NCBI GenBank assembly: GCA_903827735.1
Contig: CAIKJM010000260.1
Location: forward strand, 1-7,358
Reading direction: 5' to 3'
Source of the DNA: an uncultured Rhodanobacter sp.
GTDB lineage: Bacteria; Pseudomonadota; Gammaproteobacteria; Xanthomonadales; Rhodanobacteraceae
DNA: 7,358 nt
This document shows positions 1 through 6,083 of the stretch, one piece after another (within the stretch, counting starts at the first letter, position 1; each line of letters opens with the position of its first letter). The notes under the pieces are model-generated. The model saw only the letters and a program-made list of their open reading frames with translations. It had not been told where the DNA came from and made no database searches. The position numbers and the translations under genes were made by a program.

Positions 1-32
1 AGGGCGAGGTGGCGTTCGATATGGCGTTCTGA
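1..32 (+). CDS. Possible 3' end of a + strand gene, cut by the window edge
   Basis: Reading from position 3 gives nine codons encoding GEVAFDMAF and then TGA at 30-32. Eight of the nine third positions are G or C, as in the real genes here, while the other + frames over this stretch have poorer third-position G+C and arginine-rich products. This suggests a gene that enters from the left and converges with the peptidase gene. The fragment is too short to assign a family, and the reading frame itself is a guess from base composition. Confidence 0.3.
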   Translation, partial: GEVAFDMAF

Positions 33-175
33 TGCAGATCGATAATGTGTCTTGCTCAGTCCATCGATAACAGCGTACCGACCGACCGGTCCAGGGTGCG
101 TTCCGACTGGGTCGCCGGAAGTTTTTTACCCTTGATGCTCTTGCGGAACGGTGTTCCGCAAGAGCATCGATTGCA
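33..175. other. Intergenic spacer with one strong inverted repeat
   Basis: This 143-bp stretch lies between the possible left-hand gene end and the stop codon of the S9 peptidase. Apart from the hairpin at 134-168 and a T6 run at 122-127, I see no credible gene. The 68-codon ORF starting at 45 runs antisense into the peptidase gene and has no ribosome binding site, so it was not called. Confidence 0.5.
134..168. repeat. Perfect 16-bp inverted repeat with 3-nt loop, past the peptidase stop codon
   Basis: The left arm GATGCTCTTGCGGAAC (134-149) and right arm GTTCCGCAAGAGCATC (153-168) are exact reverse complements around the loop GGT. The repeat begins 7 nt beyond the TGA of the - strand peptidase gene. 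In the - strand transcript the hairpin would be followed by AAGGGTAAAAAAC, an A-rich rather than U-rich tract. The T6 run at 122-127 lies on the 5' side for + strand transcripts. It therefore does not fit a standard intrinsic terminator in either direction. It could still be an RNA 3'-end stabiliser, a U-tract-less terminator between convergent genes, or a protein-binding palindrome. Confidence 0.8.
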
Positions 176-2512
176 TCACATGGTGGGCGCTGGCCACTTG
201 AGCTCATACTCGGTCGGCGGCGTGTTGCCCGCGAGGTTGCGCACGAAGTAGTCCCAGCGTCGACGCGTTGCGTATGCCGTCGCCGCACCATAGCCGTGAT
301 GCACGTTGGGGATCAGCAGCATGTCGAAATCCTTGTTGGCCTTGATCAGCGCATCGGCCACCAGCAGGGTTTCGTACGGCGGCACGTTGTCGTCCAGCGT
401 ACCGTGCACCAGCATCAGGTGACCCTTGAGGTTGGCGGCGTGGCTTTGATTGGCCTGATCGTCGTAATTGCTCTTGCCGTCCGCGCCGACGATCTGCTCT
501 CCCTGATATTTCTCGGCCCAGTCGTCCTCGTAGTTGCGGTTGTCGTGGTTGCCGCTTTCGGACCAGCCGACCTTGAAGAAGTCCGGATAGCGGAACATCG
601 CATCGGTAGACGCGTTGCCGCCGCCGGAGTGGCCCCAGATACCGACGCGATTAAGGTCGATCCACGGATAACGCTTGCCCAGGTCGGTGATGCCGGCGAC
701 CTGATCGGGCAGCGTGTTGTCGCCCATATTGGCAAACCAGGTGTCGTGAAAGGACTTCGAACGCCACGGCGTACCCATGCCGTCGATGGCCACCACGATG
801 AAACCCAGTTCGGCCAGCGCCTGATTGTCGCCGTGGCTGGGTAGAAAACTGCGCCCATCCACCGACCCGGTCTGTGGGCCGGGATAGATGTAGTCGACCA
901 CCGGGTACTTCTTCGACGGATCGAAATGCGACGGCTTGAACATCATGCCGTATAGGTCCGTCTTACCGTCGCGCGCCTTGACGATGATCGGCACCGGCGG
1001 CACCCAGCCGGTGGCTTTCAGGCGCGAGATATCCGCCTTGGCGATGCTGGCAACGGTGTGGCCGTCCTCGGCGCTGCGCAGCACGGTCACCGGCGGCTCG
1101 GTCGGCGTCGACCAGGCATCCACGAACAGCTTGTGATCCGGCGAGAGATCGACCGTGTGGTCGGCCGCTTCGGGGGTCAGCAGAGTCGGCTGACCGCCGT
1201 CCAGGCTGACCTTCCAGAACTGCTGGTAATACGGATTGACGCCCGGCGTGCGGCCCACGCCACGGAACCATACGGTACGTGTAGCCGGATCGACCTTGAG
1301 CATCTCGGTGACATTGCCGTCGCCGGTGGTGATGGCGTGCTTGAGCTTGCCGGTGTCGAGGTCGTATAGGTACAGCTGACCCCAGTCGCTGCGCTCGGAG
1401 AACCACACCGCTTCGTGCGTGGCCGGCAGATAAGCCCAGTTGGCCGTACCCAGGCCGCTTTCGTAATACGTCTTGGCGGTTTCGTCGAACACGGTGCGCA
1501 CCTTGCCGGTGGCCGCATCGGCGATGCGGAACCACTCGTGCTGGTGGTAGCGCGAGGTGGAAACAAAGGCCAGCGTCTTGCTGTCCGGCGCCCACTTCAC
1601 ATCGTCCCAGCCACCGTCCGGACCGCAGCTGACGTCGTCGCACAGGGTCGAGCGGTGCTGGTCCGGGGCGAGCTGCAGGCGCACGGTTTTATGGTTGGGC
1701 ACGTCGATGATGACGCGCTCGATCATCGTGACATTCTTGTCGCCGACCAGCGGGTACTTCCACGCCAGCAGCTTCGGGTGGCCGACATTGGTGGTGACCA
1801 GATACATGTCACCGGTCTTGCGCTGATCCTGCTGGAAGGTCGCGATCTTCTTAGAATCAGGCGACCATTCCAGGATCGCGTTGTCGGTGTGCTTCCAGCC
1901 GGCGTTGTCGGTGGCGTAGCCGAAGTTCTCCACGCCATCCGTAGTGAGCTGGGTTTCCTTGCCGCTGGCAACGTCGCGTAGCCACAGGTTCCAGTCGCGG
2001 ATAAACGCCTCGGATTTCTTGTCTGGCGACAGCACACCCGGCTCGCGGCCGGTGCTCTTGCCAGGTTCCACTGCGGCGCAGGCGCCGCTGTTTTTCATAT
2101 CGCAAAGATAGTGCTTATCCTTGATAGCAATATCCAGGCGACCGTCTGCCGCCATGCTGTAGTCGCTAATCGGCAGCTTCTTGTCATCGATCGGCTTGCC
2201 CTTGACCTTGGCCAGCGCAGCGGCCAGCTTCACCTGATCGAACAGCGGCGTGACCTTGCCGCTGGCCGCATCCATCTGCACGAAATGATCGCCCGCACTG
2301 TCGTGGTCGCGATACCAGAAGTGGCTGTCGTCCAGCCAGCTGACTTTCTGCACCGAGTGGTCGACCAACGGCGCCGTGTTGTACCTCATGAATCGCTCGG
2401 CCTGCGCGTAGTCGTCAGCGGTCAGCGTTCGGTTCTCGGCGACCACCCCCGACGACACCATGATCAACATCAATGCGCCAGCTCGGCATGACGTGCGGAC
2501 TATCGAATGCAT
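176..2512 (-). CDS. Secreted S9 family serine peptidase, DPP-IV-like (beta-propeller plus alpha/beta hydrolase)
   Basis: This encodes a 778-residue two-domain peptidase of the prolyl oligopeptidase clan, subfamily S9B by resemblance. Such enzymes cleave short peptides, often after proline or alanine. Residues 1-25 look like a signal peptide (Arg-6, Arg-10, hydrophobic core, cleavage after VVA-25), so the enzyme is probably periplasmic. An N-terminal propeller with repeated WSPD/APDS-type blades covers roughly 35-490, and the hydrolase domain covers roughly 510-765. The nucleophile motif is G-H-S629-G-G, with Asp707 in HGTLDDNV and His739 in NVHHGYG; these match human DPP-IV 630/708/740 almost position for position. 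Tyr543 in YPGPQ matches its oxyanion-hole Tyr547. The start at 2512 was chosen because GGAGG (2521-2517) lies 4 nt upstream and the signal peptide begins there. An in-frame ATG at 2566 falls inside the probable -10 box. Oddly, the double-Glu motif of true DPP-IV appears absent (A204-G205-W206), so the exact substrate is uncertain. No frameshift is seen. Confidence 0.93.
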   Translation of the reverse strand: MHSIVRTSCRAGALMLIMVSSGVVAENRTLTADDYAQAERFMRYNTAPLVDHSVQKVSWLDDSHFWYRDHDSAGDHFVQMDAASGKVTPLFDQVKLAAALAKVKGKPIDDKKLPISDYSMAADGRLDIAIKDKHYLCDMKNSGACAAVEPGKSTGREPGVLSPDKKSEAFIRDWNLWLRDVASGKETQLTTDGVENFGYATDNAGWKHTDNAILEWSPDSKKIATFQQDQRKTGDMYLVTTNVGHPKLLAWKYPLVGDKNVTMIERVIIDVPNHKTVRLQLAPDQHRSTLCDDVSCGPDGGWDDVKWAPDSKTLAFVSTSRYHQHEWFRIADAATGKVRTVFDETAKTYYESGLGTANWAYLPATHEAVWFSERSDWGQLYLYDLDTGKLKHAITTGDGNVTEMLKVDPATRTVWFRGVGRTPGVNPYYQQFWKVSLDGGQPTLLTPEAADHTVDLSPDHKLFVDAWSTPTEPPVTVLRSAEDGHTVASIAKADISRLKATGWVPPVPIIVKARDGKTDLYGMMFKPSHFDPSKKYPVVDYIYPGPQTGSVDGRSFLPSHGDNQALAELGFIVVAIDGMGTPWRSKSFHDTWFANMGDNTLPDQVAGITDLGKRYPWIDLNRVGIWGHSGGGNASTDAMFRYPDFFKVGWSESGNHDNRNYEDDWAEKYQGEQIVGADGKSNYDDQANQSHAANLKGHLMLVHGTLDDNVPPYETLLVADALIKANKDFDMLLIPNVHHGYGAATAYATRRRWDYFVRNLAGNTPPTEYELKWPAPTM

Positions 2513-2542
2513 GCAACCTCCGGATGAAAACGGGACAGGCGG

Positions 2543-2577
2543 CGAACGATCAGCGATCGCTGCCATTTAATCGTTCG
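2543..2577. repeat. Nested inverted repeats over the peptidase promoter and start region
   Basis: CGAACGAT (2543-2550) and ATCGTTCG (2570-2577) are exact reverse complements 19 bp apart. Between them, directly adjoining the left arm, lies the perfect 12-bp palindrome CAGCGATCGCTG (2551-2562). The set covers the predicted -10 box and transcription start of the - strand peptidase gene. It resembles an operator, though this is inferred from position and symmetry only. Part of it could also fold in the leader RNA. Confidence 0.6.
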
Positions 2578-2592
2578 ATGCTAGCGCGTTAA
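2565..2592 (-). promoter_or_regulatory. Candidate sigma70-type promoter for the S9 peptidase gene
   Basis: On the - strand TTAACG (2592-2587) and TTAAAT (2570-2565) are separated by 16 nt, a plausible -35/-10 pair. Transcription would start near 2558, leaving a leader of about 45 nt before the ATG at 2512. The match is by eye and the -35 box is imperfect. The position supports the downstream start codon over the ATG at 2566, which overlaps the -10 box. Confidence 0.4.
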
Positions 2593-2652
2593 CCGGCCGA
2601 CCACCCCTGCCATAGGTCCATGTCGGCGCACATTTGTGCAGTCGCAACAAAC

Positions 2653-2658
2653 TACAAT
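2653..2658 (+). promoter_or_regulatory. Candidate -10 box for the thioesterase gene
   Basis: TACAAT matches five of six bases of the sigma70 -10 consensus and would place the start of transcription near 2665, about 42 nt before the preferred ATG at 2707. No good -35 hexamer lies 16-18 bp upstream; the region there is ACATTTG. A short inverted repeat GCACA-TT-TGTGC at 2628-2639 overlaps the -35 region and may be a regulator site. Confidence 0.35.
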
Positions 2659-2706
2659 ACGAGACACCGTTGAACCATGCCCGGGCCACTCAACCAGCAG
2701 GATGTC

Positions 2707-3096
2707 ATGACACAAATCCCCCACGAAGCCCGCCTGATGGAAATGGTTTTTCCCGATCACACGAACCACCTCGGCACGCTGTTCGGCGGCCAGGCGCTGG
2801 CATGGATGGACAAGGCCGCATTCATCGTGGCCTCGCGTTATGCGCGGCGCACGGTGGTGACGGCGCGTTCGGAAGAGGTGAACTTTCGCGTGCCGGTGCG
2901 CAGCGGTCAGCTGGTCGAGCTGGTGGCCAGCGTGGTCAAGGTCGGGCGCAGCTCGATGACGGTGGAAGTGGAAATGACCGCCGAGGATCCGCTCAGCGGC
3001 GACCGCCGGGTTTGCACCACCGGCCGCTTCGTGATGATCGCGCTGGATTCCAACGGCTCGCCAACCGCCATCCCGCCGCTGCCGACCGCAGAATAA
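2707..3096 (+). CDS. Hotdog-fold acyl-CoA thioesterase (YciA/BFIT-like)
   Basis: A small cytoplasmic enzyme of 129 residues that is expected to hydrolyse acyl-CoA to free acid and CoA, controlling acyl-CoA pools. The hallmark block near the N-terminus runs FPDHTNHLGTLFGGQALAWMD, with Asn20 and the probable catalytic Asp35, followed by VNFRVPVRSGQ and a beta-rich second half typical of a single hotdog domain. The family works as a multimer. I prefer the ATG at 2707 because AGGA (2699-2702) precedes it by 4 nt and it gives the usual short N-terminus. An in-frame ATG at 2677 would add ten residues (MPGPLNQQDV) and has a poorer ribosome binding site. The GST gene follows after 69 nt with no clear terminator, so co-transcription is possible. 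The exact acyl chain preference cannot be read from the sequence. Confidence 0.9.
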   Translation: MTQIPHEARLMEMVFPDHTNHLGTLFGGQALAWMDKAAFIVASRYARRTVVTARSEEVNFRVPVRSGQLVELVASVVKVGRSSMTVEVEMTAEDPLSGDRRVCTTGRFVMIALDSNGSPTAIPPLPTAE

Positions 3097-3165
3097 TCCG
3101 GGGCGCTTGACGCGGGCCGCGCGCGACGGCCACGCTGGCGATTCCTTTATCTGCGGAGCGCGGCT

Positions 3166-3918
3166 ATGTCCGAGCCACTGACTATTGTCGGCAGCTACAT
3201 CTCGCCGTACGTGCGCAAGGTGCTGGTGTTTCTGGAGCTGAAAGGCATCGATTACCGCATCGATCCGATCCCGCCGTTCGTCGGCAACGACGAATTTTCG
3301 CAGCTCAGCCCGCTGCGCCGCATTCCAGTCATGCGCGACGGCGATCTGCTGCTCAACGACTCCAGCGTGATCTGCCAGTACCTGGAGGATCGGCGCCCGC
3401 AAGTGTCGCTTTATCCGGTGGATATCGCCGACCGCGCGCGGGCGCGCTGGCTGGAGGAATACGCCGACGTGGCGCTTGGCGATGCGATCGCAGGCAAGCT
3501 GTTCTATCAGCTCGGCATCAAGCCGAATCTTTTCGGCGAGACAACCAACGAAGACGTGGTTCGACAGGCGCGCGAGGTTGACCTTCCCGCCGCGCTGGAT
3601 TACCTGGAAACCCAGCTGCCCGCGGAAGGCTTCATTTTCGGCGAACTGTCCATCGCCGATATCAGCATCGCCAGCTTTTTTCGCATGGCGGGCTTCGTGC
3701 GCTACACCATCGATGCCACACGTTGGCCGCGCTGCGCCGGCCTGGTGGCGCGCACGCTGGCGCTGCCGGTGTTTGCCAAACTCGCCACGTTCGAGGATCG
3801 CGCGCTGCGTACGCCAGTGCCGGAGCAGCGCGCCGTGCTTAAAGCCATGGACGCACCGCTGACCGACACCACCTGCGGCGGCGCGCCGCCGCGGCGAGGC
3901 GTGATCGCCATCGACTGA
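3166..3918 (+). CDS. Glutathione S-transferase family protein
   Basis: This encodes 250 residues with the cytosolic GST layout. The N-terminal thioredoxin-like domain (about 5-80) shows the active-site stretch S13-P-Y-V-R-K, the cis-proline loop R-R-I-P54-V and the gamma-glutamyl binding motif N64-D65-S66-S67. The C-terminal helical domain carries the conserved folding motif around L161-S-I-A-D165-I-S. Family members conjugate glutathione to electrophiles, reduce or isomerise substrates, or bind ligands; which of these applies here is unknown. Ser13 is the likely catalytic residue. GGAG at 3155-3158 lies 7 nt before the ATG. After residue about 205 comes a tail of roughly 40 residues, ending in a Gly/Pro/Arg-rich stretch, that is longer than in most bacterial GSTs. 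The gene ends 23 bp from the stop of the convergent LysR gene. Confidence 0.88.
   Translation: MSEPLTIVGSYISPYVRKVLVFLELKGIDYRIDPIPPFVGNDEFSQLSPLRRIPVMRDGDLLLNDSSVICQYLEDRRPQVSLYPVDIADRARARWLEEYADVALGDAIAGKLFYQLGIKPNLFGETTNEDVVRQAREVDLPAALDYLETQLPAEGFIFGELSIADISIASFFRMAGFVRYTIDATRWPRCAGLVARTLALPVFAKLATFEDRALRTPVPEQRAVLKAMDAPLTDTTCGGAPPRRGVIAID
3875..3892. repeat. 18-bp perfect G+C palindrome in the 3' end of the GST gene
   Basis: GCGGCGGCGCGCCGCCGC is its own reverse complement. It lies within the last 15 codons of the GST gene, 26 bp before its stop codon, and encodes part of the C-G-G-A-P-P-R tail. With only 23 bp between the convergent stop codons, RNA structure here might contribute to transcript ends on either strand. 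No U-tract follows. It may equally be a by-product of G+C-rich codons. Confidence 0.6.
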
Positions 3919-3941
3919 CCGCTTGCGCGTCGATTGAAAAC

Positions 3942-4838
3942 CTAACGCAGATCGGCCATCAGCTCGACCAGCCAGTCGACGAACACCCGTACGCGTGGCG
4001 ACAGCTGACGCTGCGCCGGATACATCACCGATACCGGCATTGGCGGTGGCGGATAGTGTGGCAGTACCTCGAGCAGACGGCCGGCCGCCAGATCGGCCGC
4101 CACGTTGTAGCGCGGCAGCTGGATCATGCCGAGGCCGGCGCGGCAGCTGGCCGCGTAGATGTCGCCGGCATTCACCGTCACCGCGCCGGGCACATCGACG
4201 ATGCGCAGCTCCCCATCCACCATGAAATCCAGCGGCTGCGCGCGGCCGCTGGTCGGCGACCGCCAGACCACCGCCTGATGCGCCGTCAGTTCGTCGAGCG
4301 CTTGCGGCATGCCGTGCTGTTCGACGTAGCCCGCGCTGACGCAGGTCACCTGCGACAGCACCGCGAGGCGGCGCGCGATTAGGCCCGAATCGGCCTGTTC
4401 GCCGCCGCGCACCACGCAGTCCACGCCTTCATGCACGAGATCGACGTAGCGATCGCTGGCGCCGATATCGAGTTCGAGCAGCGGATAACGTGCGCGAAAG
4501 TCCGCCAGCGCCGGCACGATCACCGCCGTACCCAGCGGCCCCGACAGATCGATGCGCAGCGAACCGCGCGGCTGCGCTGCCGTGTGGCTGAAGACCGATT
4601 CGGTTTCCTCCAGATCCGCCAGCAGGCGCTGGCATCGGGTGTAGTACGCCTGACCGTCGGGCGTGGTGCGCACGCTGCGCGTGGTGCGAATCAATAGCTG
4701 AGTGCCGAGCCGTGCCTCGAGCTGACGCAAGGCGTGGCTGACCGTGGCGCGGGGAATGCCCAGCTCATCGCCCGCACGCGAGAAGCTGCCCAGGTCAACG
4801 ATGCGGGTGAACACGCGCATGGTGTCGAAACGATCCAT
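3942..4838 (-). CDS. LysR family transcriptional regulator
   Basis: A 298-residue regulator of standard LysR length. Residues 1-60 form the winged helix-turn-helix, with the typical run from M-R-V-F through S-F-S-R-A-G, the turn I-P-R-A-T-V-S and recognition-helix residues H-A-L-R-Q-L-E. Residues about 90-295 form the periplasmic-binding-protein-like effector domain (SLRIDLSGPLGTAVIVPAL onward). Proteins of this type bind as tetramers upstream of a divergent target and repress themselves. The gene is divergent from the aldo/keto reductase at 5001, so that enzyme is the likely target. The ATG at 4838 is preceded by GAGG (4847-4844) at 5 nt. The effector is unknown; electrophiles or carbonyl substrates of the reductase would be reasonable but unproven candidates. 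Confidence 0.93.
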   Translation of the reverse strand: MDRFDTMRVFTRIVDLGSFSRAGDELGIPRATVSHALRQLEARLGTQLLIRTTRSVRTTPDGQAYYTRCQRLLADLEETESVFSHTAAQPRGSLRIDLSGPLGTAVIVPALADFRARYPLLELDIGASDRYVDLVHEGVDCVVRGGEQADSGLIARRLAVLSQVTCVSAGYVEQHGMPQALDELTAHQAVVWRSPTSGRAQPLDFMVDGELRIVDVPGAVTVNAGDIYAASCRAGLGMIQLPRYNVAADLAAGRLLEVLPHYPPPPMPVSVMYPAQRQLSPRVRVFVDWLVELMADLR

Positions 4839-4861
4839 CGCCGCCTCATTGTTGATTTTGG

Positions 4862-4903
4862 TTGGATAGAGATGCCAATTTACCCGCCTTTATCCAATGG
4901 ATG
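4862..4903. promoter_or_regulatory. Candidate LysR operator in the divergent intergenic region
   Basis: TTGGATA (4862-4868) and TATCCAA (4891-4897) are exact reverse complements separated by 22 bp, with a third related half-site GGATG at 4899-4903. A second dyad, TTGG-N9-CCAA (4862-4878), overlaps the first arm. The group lies about 24-65 bp upstream of the LysR ATG and 98-139 bp upstream of the reductase ATG, a common geometry for LysR autoregulation and target activation. A weak + strand promoter, TTTATC (4889-4894) and GACAAT (4912-4917) with 17-nt spacing, would overlap it. Assignment is by symmetry and position only. Confidence 0.4.
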
Positions 4904-5000
4904 CTACTGAGGACAATGCTTCGAGATCCGTGGTCGCGCGGGCGATCAGGCTCCACGCACCTTCCACGGCCAACACCCTCCCCCATCCAAGGACATCACC

Positions 5001-6008
5001 ATGCAAAAGCGCACTCTCGGCAAAGATATCGGCGGAAAAGCGGCACCCAAGGTTTCCGCCCTCGGCCTCGGCTGCATGGGCATGAGCGATTTCTACAGTG
5101 GCCGCGACGATGTCGAATCCATCGCCACGATCCAGCACGCGCTCGACCGCGGCCTCAACCTGCTCGACACCGCCGACATGTACGGCCCGTTTCTCAACGA
5201 GGAACTGGTCGGCAAGGCGATCAAGGGCCGTCGCGACGACGCCTTCATCGCAACCAAGTTCGGCATCGTGCGCGACCCGAACGACCCGAGCAAGCGCGGC
5301 GTCAGCGGCCACCCCGACTATGTGCGCAAGGCCTGCGAGGGAAGCCTGAAGCGGCTGGGTGTGGACACCATCGACCTGTACTACCAGCACCGCGTCGACA
5401 CCAGCGTGCCGATCGAAGACACCGTGGGCGCCATGGCCGAACTGGTCAGCGCGGGCAAGGTGCGTTTCCTCGGCCTCTCTGAAGCCTCCGGCGCGACGAT
5501 CGAGCGCGCCTACGCGGTGCACCCGATCACCGCGCTGCAGAGTGAGTTTTCGCTGTGGACGCGCGACCCGCAGAGCAACGGCATGCTCGACGCCTGCCGC
5601 AAGCTCGGCGTCAGCCTGGTGGCGTATTCCCCGCTCGGCCGCGGCTTTCTCACCGGCGCGATCCGCTCGCCGGACGACTTCGAGGCCGACGACTATCGCC
5701 GCCACAACCCGCGCTTCCAGGGCGACAACTTCAGGCACAACCTGGAGCTGGTCGATCAGGTGCAGAAGCTCGCCAACGACAAGGGCTGTACGCCGGCGCA
5801 GCTGGCGCTGGCCTGGGTATTGGCGCAGGGCGACGACATCGTGGCGATTCCGGGCACCAAGCGTCGCTCGCGTCTGGACGAAAACCTCGGCGCGCTCGAC
5901 GTGACGCTCAGCCCAGCAGAACTGAAAGCGATCGAGGCGGCGTTCCCGCCCGATGCCGCGGTCGGCACGCGCTATGCCGAATCGATGATGCACATGGTCA
6001 ACGTGTAA
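5001..6008 (+). CDS. Aldo/keto reductase (YakC/AKR13-like)
   Basis: A 335-residue cytoplasmic NADPH-dependent oxidoreductase with a TIM-barrel fold, expected to reduce aldehydes or ketones to alcohols. The start LGLGCMGMSDFYSG is typical of the AKR13-type group. The catalytic tetrad is present: Asp56 in LLDTADMYG, Tyr61, Lys86 in IATKFG and His130 in YYQHR. The C-terminal cofactor loop I-P-G-T-K-R-R-S-R-L-D-E-N suits NADPH phosphate binding. AAGGA at 4989-4993 lies 7 nt before the ATG. It is divergent from the LysR gene, which probably controls it. Substrate cannot be named from sequence; detoxification of reactive carbonyls or reduction of a metabolite are both possible. The gene is full length with no missing key residue. 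Confidence 0.93.
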   Translation: MQKRTLGKDIGGKAAPKVSALGLGCMGMSDFYSGRDDVESIATIQHALDRGLNLLDTADMYGPFLNEELVGKAIKGRRDDAFIATKFGIVRDPNDPSKRGVSGHPDYVRKACEGSLKRLGVDTIDLYYQHRVDTSVPIEDTVGAMAELVSAGKVRFLGLSEASGATIERAYAVHPITALQSEFSLWTRDPQSNGMLDACRKLGVSLVAYSPLGRGFLTGAIRSPDDFEADDYRRHNPRFQGDNFRHNLELVDQVQKLANDKGCTPAQLALAWVLAQGDDIVAIPGTKRRSRLDENLGALDVTLSPAELKAIEAAFPPDAAVGTRYAESMMHMVNV

Positions 6009-6019
6009 TCATCATCGAT
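5981..6019. repeat. 10-bp inverted repeat spanning the reductase stop codon
   Basis: ATCGATGATG (5981-5990) and CATCATCGAT (6010-6019) are exact reverse complements with a 19-nt loop that contains the last codons and the TAA of the aldo/keto reductase gene. Additional CAC/GTG pairing is possible inside the loop. The sequence after it, CGCTTGGGTTTG, has only a short T run, so it is not a clear intrinsic terminator. It is the first of two neighbouring stem-loops. Confidence 0.6.
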
Positions 6020-6027
6020 CGCTTGGG

Positions 6028-6065
6028 TTTGCCGGCGCCGCCGTCCATCGGTTGCCGCCGGCAAA
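6028..6065. repeat. 10-bp inverted repeat between the reductase gene and queF
   Basis: TTTGCCGGCG (6028-6037) and CGCCGGCAAA (6056-6065) are exact reverse complements with an 18-nt loop. The stem is stable in G+C terms but is followed by GCCGTTAAAC rather than a U-tract. Together with the stem-loop at 5981-6019 it may limit read-through from the reductase gene into queF or protect the transcript 3' end. Its right arm ends 18 nt before the queF start codon. Confidence 0.6.
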
Positions 6066-6070
6066 GCCGT

Positions 6071-6076
6071 TAAACT
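6071..6076 (+). promoter_or_regulatory. Candidate -10 box for queF, placed for a leaderless transcript
   Basis: TAAACT resembles a -10 hexamer and ends 7 nt before the queF ATG at 6084, so transcription would start at or next to the A of the start codon. The ATG has only GGGCGG immediately upstream and no well-spaced Shine-Dalgarno, which agrees with leaderless translation. No good -35 box is visible (TCGGTT at 6048-6053 is weak). This is inferred from spacing alone. Confidence 0.3.
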
Positions 6077-6083
6077 GGGCGGC

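Noticed and set aside
2513..2566. Longer peptidase start at ATG 2566, adding 18 residues
   Set aside because: It would bury the signal peptide behind a polar extension, overlaps the likely -10 box and lacks a Shine-Dalgarno; ATG 2512 has GGAGG upstream.
3107..3151. Promoter or terminator between the thioesterase and GST genes
   Set aside because: TTGACG at 3107-3112 resembles a -35 box, but no -10 lies at a usable distance; the GGCCG/CGGCC stem (3115-3131) is only 5 bp and its T-rich stretch is about 10 nt away.
2581..3402. 273-codon ORF on the - strand across the thioesterase and the start of the GST gene
   Set aside because: It is antisense to two genes with clear motifs and good ribosome binding sites; the His/Arg/Ala-rich product matches no family I recognise.
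4890..5993. 367-codon ORF on the - strand opposite the aldo/keto reductase
   Set aside because: It lies wholly antisense to a gene with a complete catalytic tetrad; its product is Arg/Ala/Val/His-rich with no recognisable domain, as expected from G+C-rich codons read on the other strand.
6009..6083. preQ1 riboswitch upstream of queF
   Set aside because: The leader lacks the expected C-rich loop and A-rich tail of the preQ1 aptamers, and the gap is mostly taken up by an inverted repeat.
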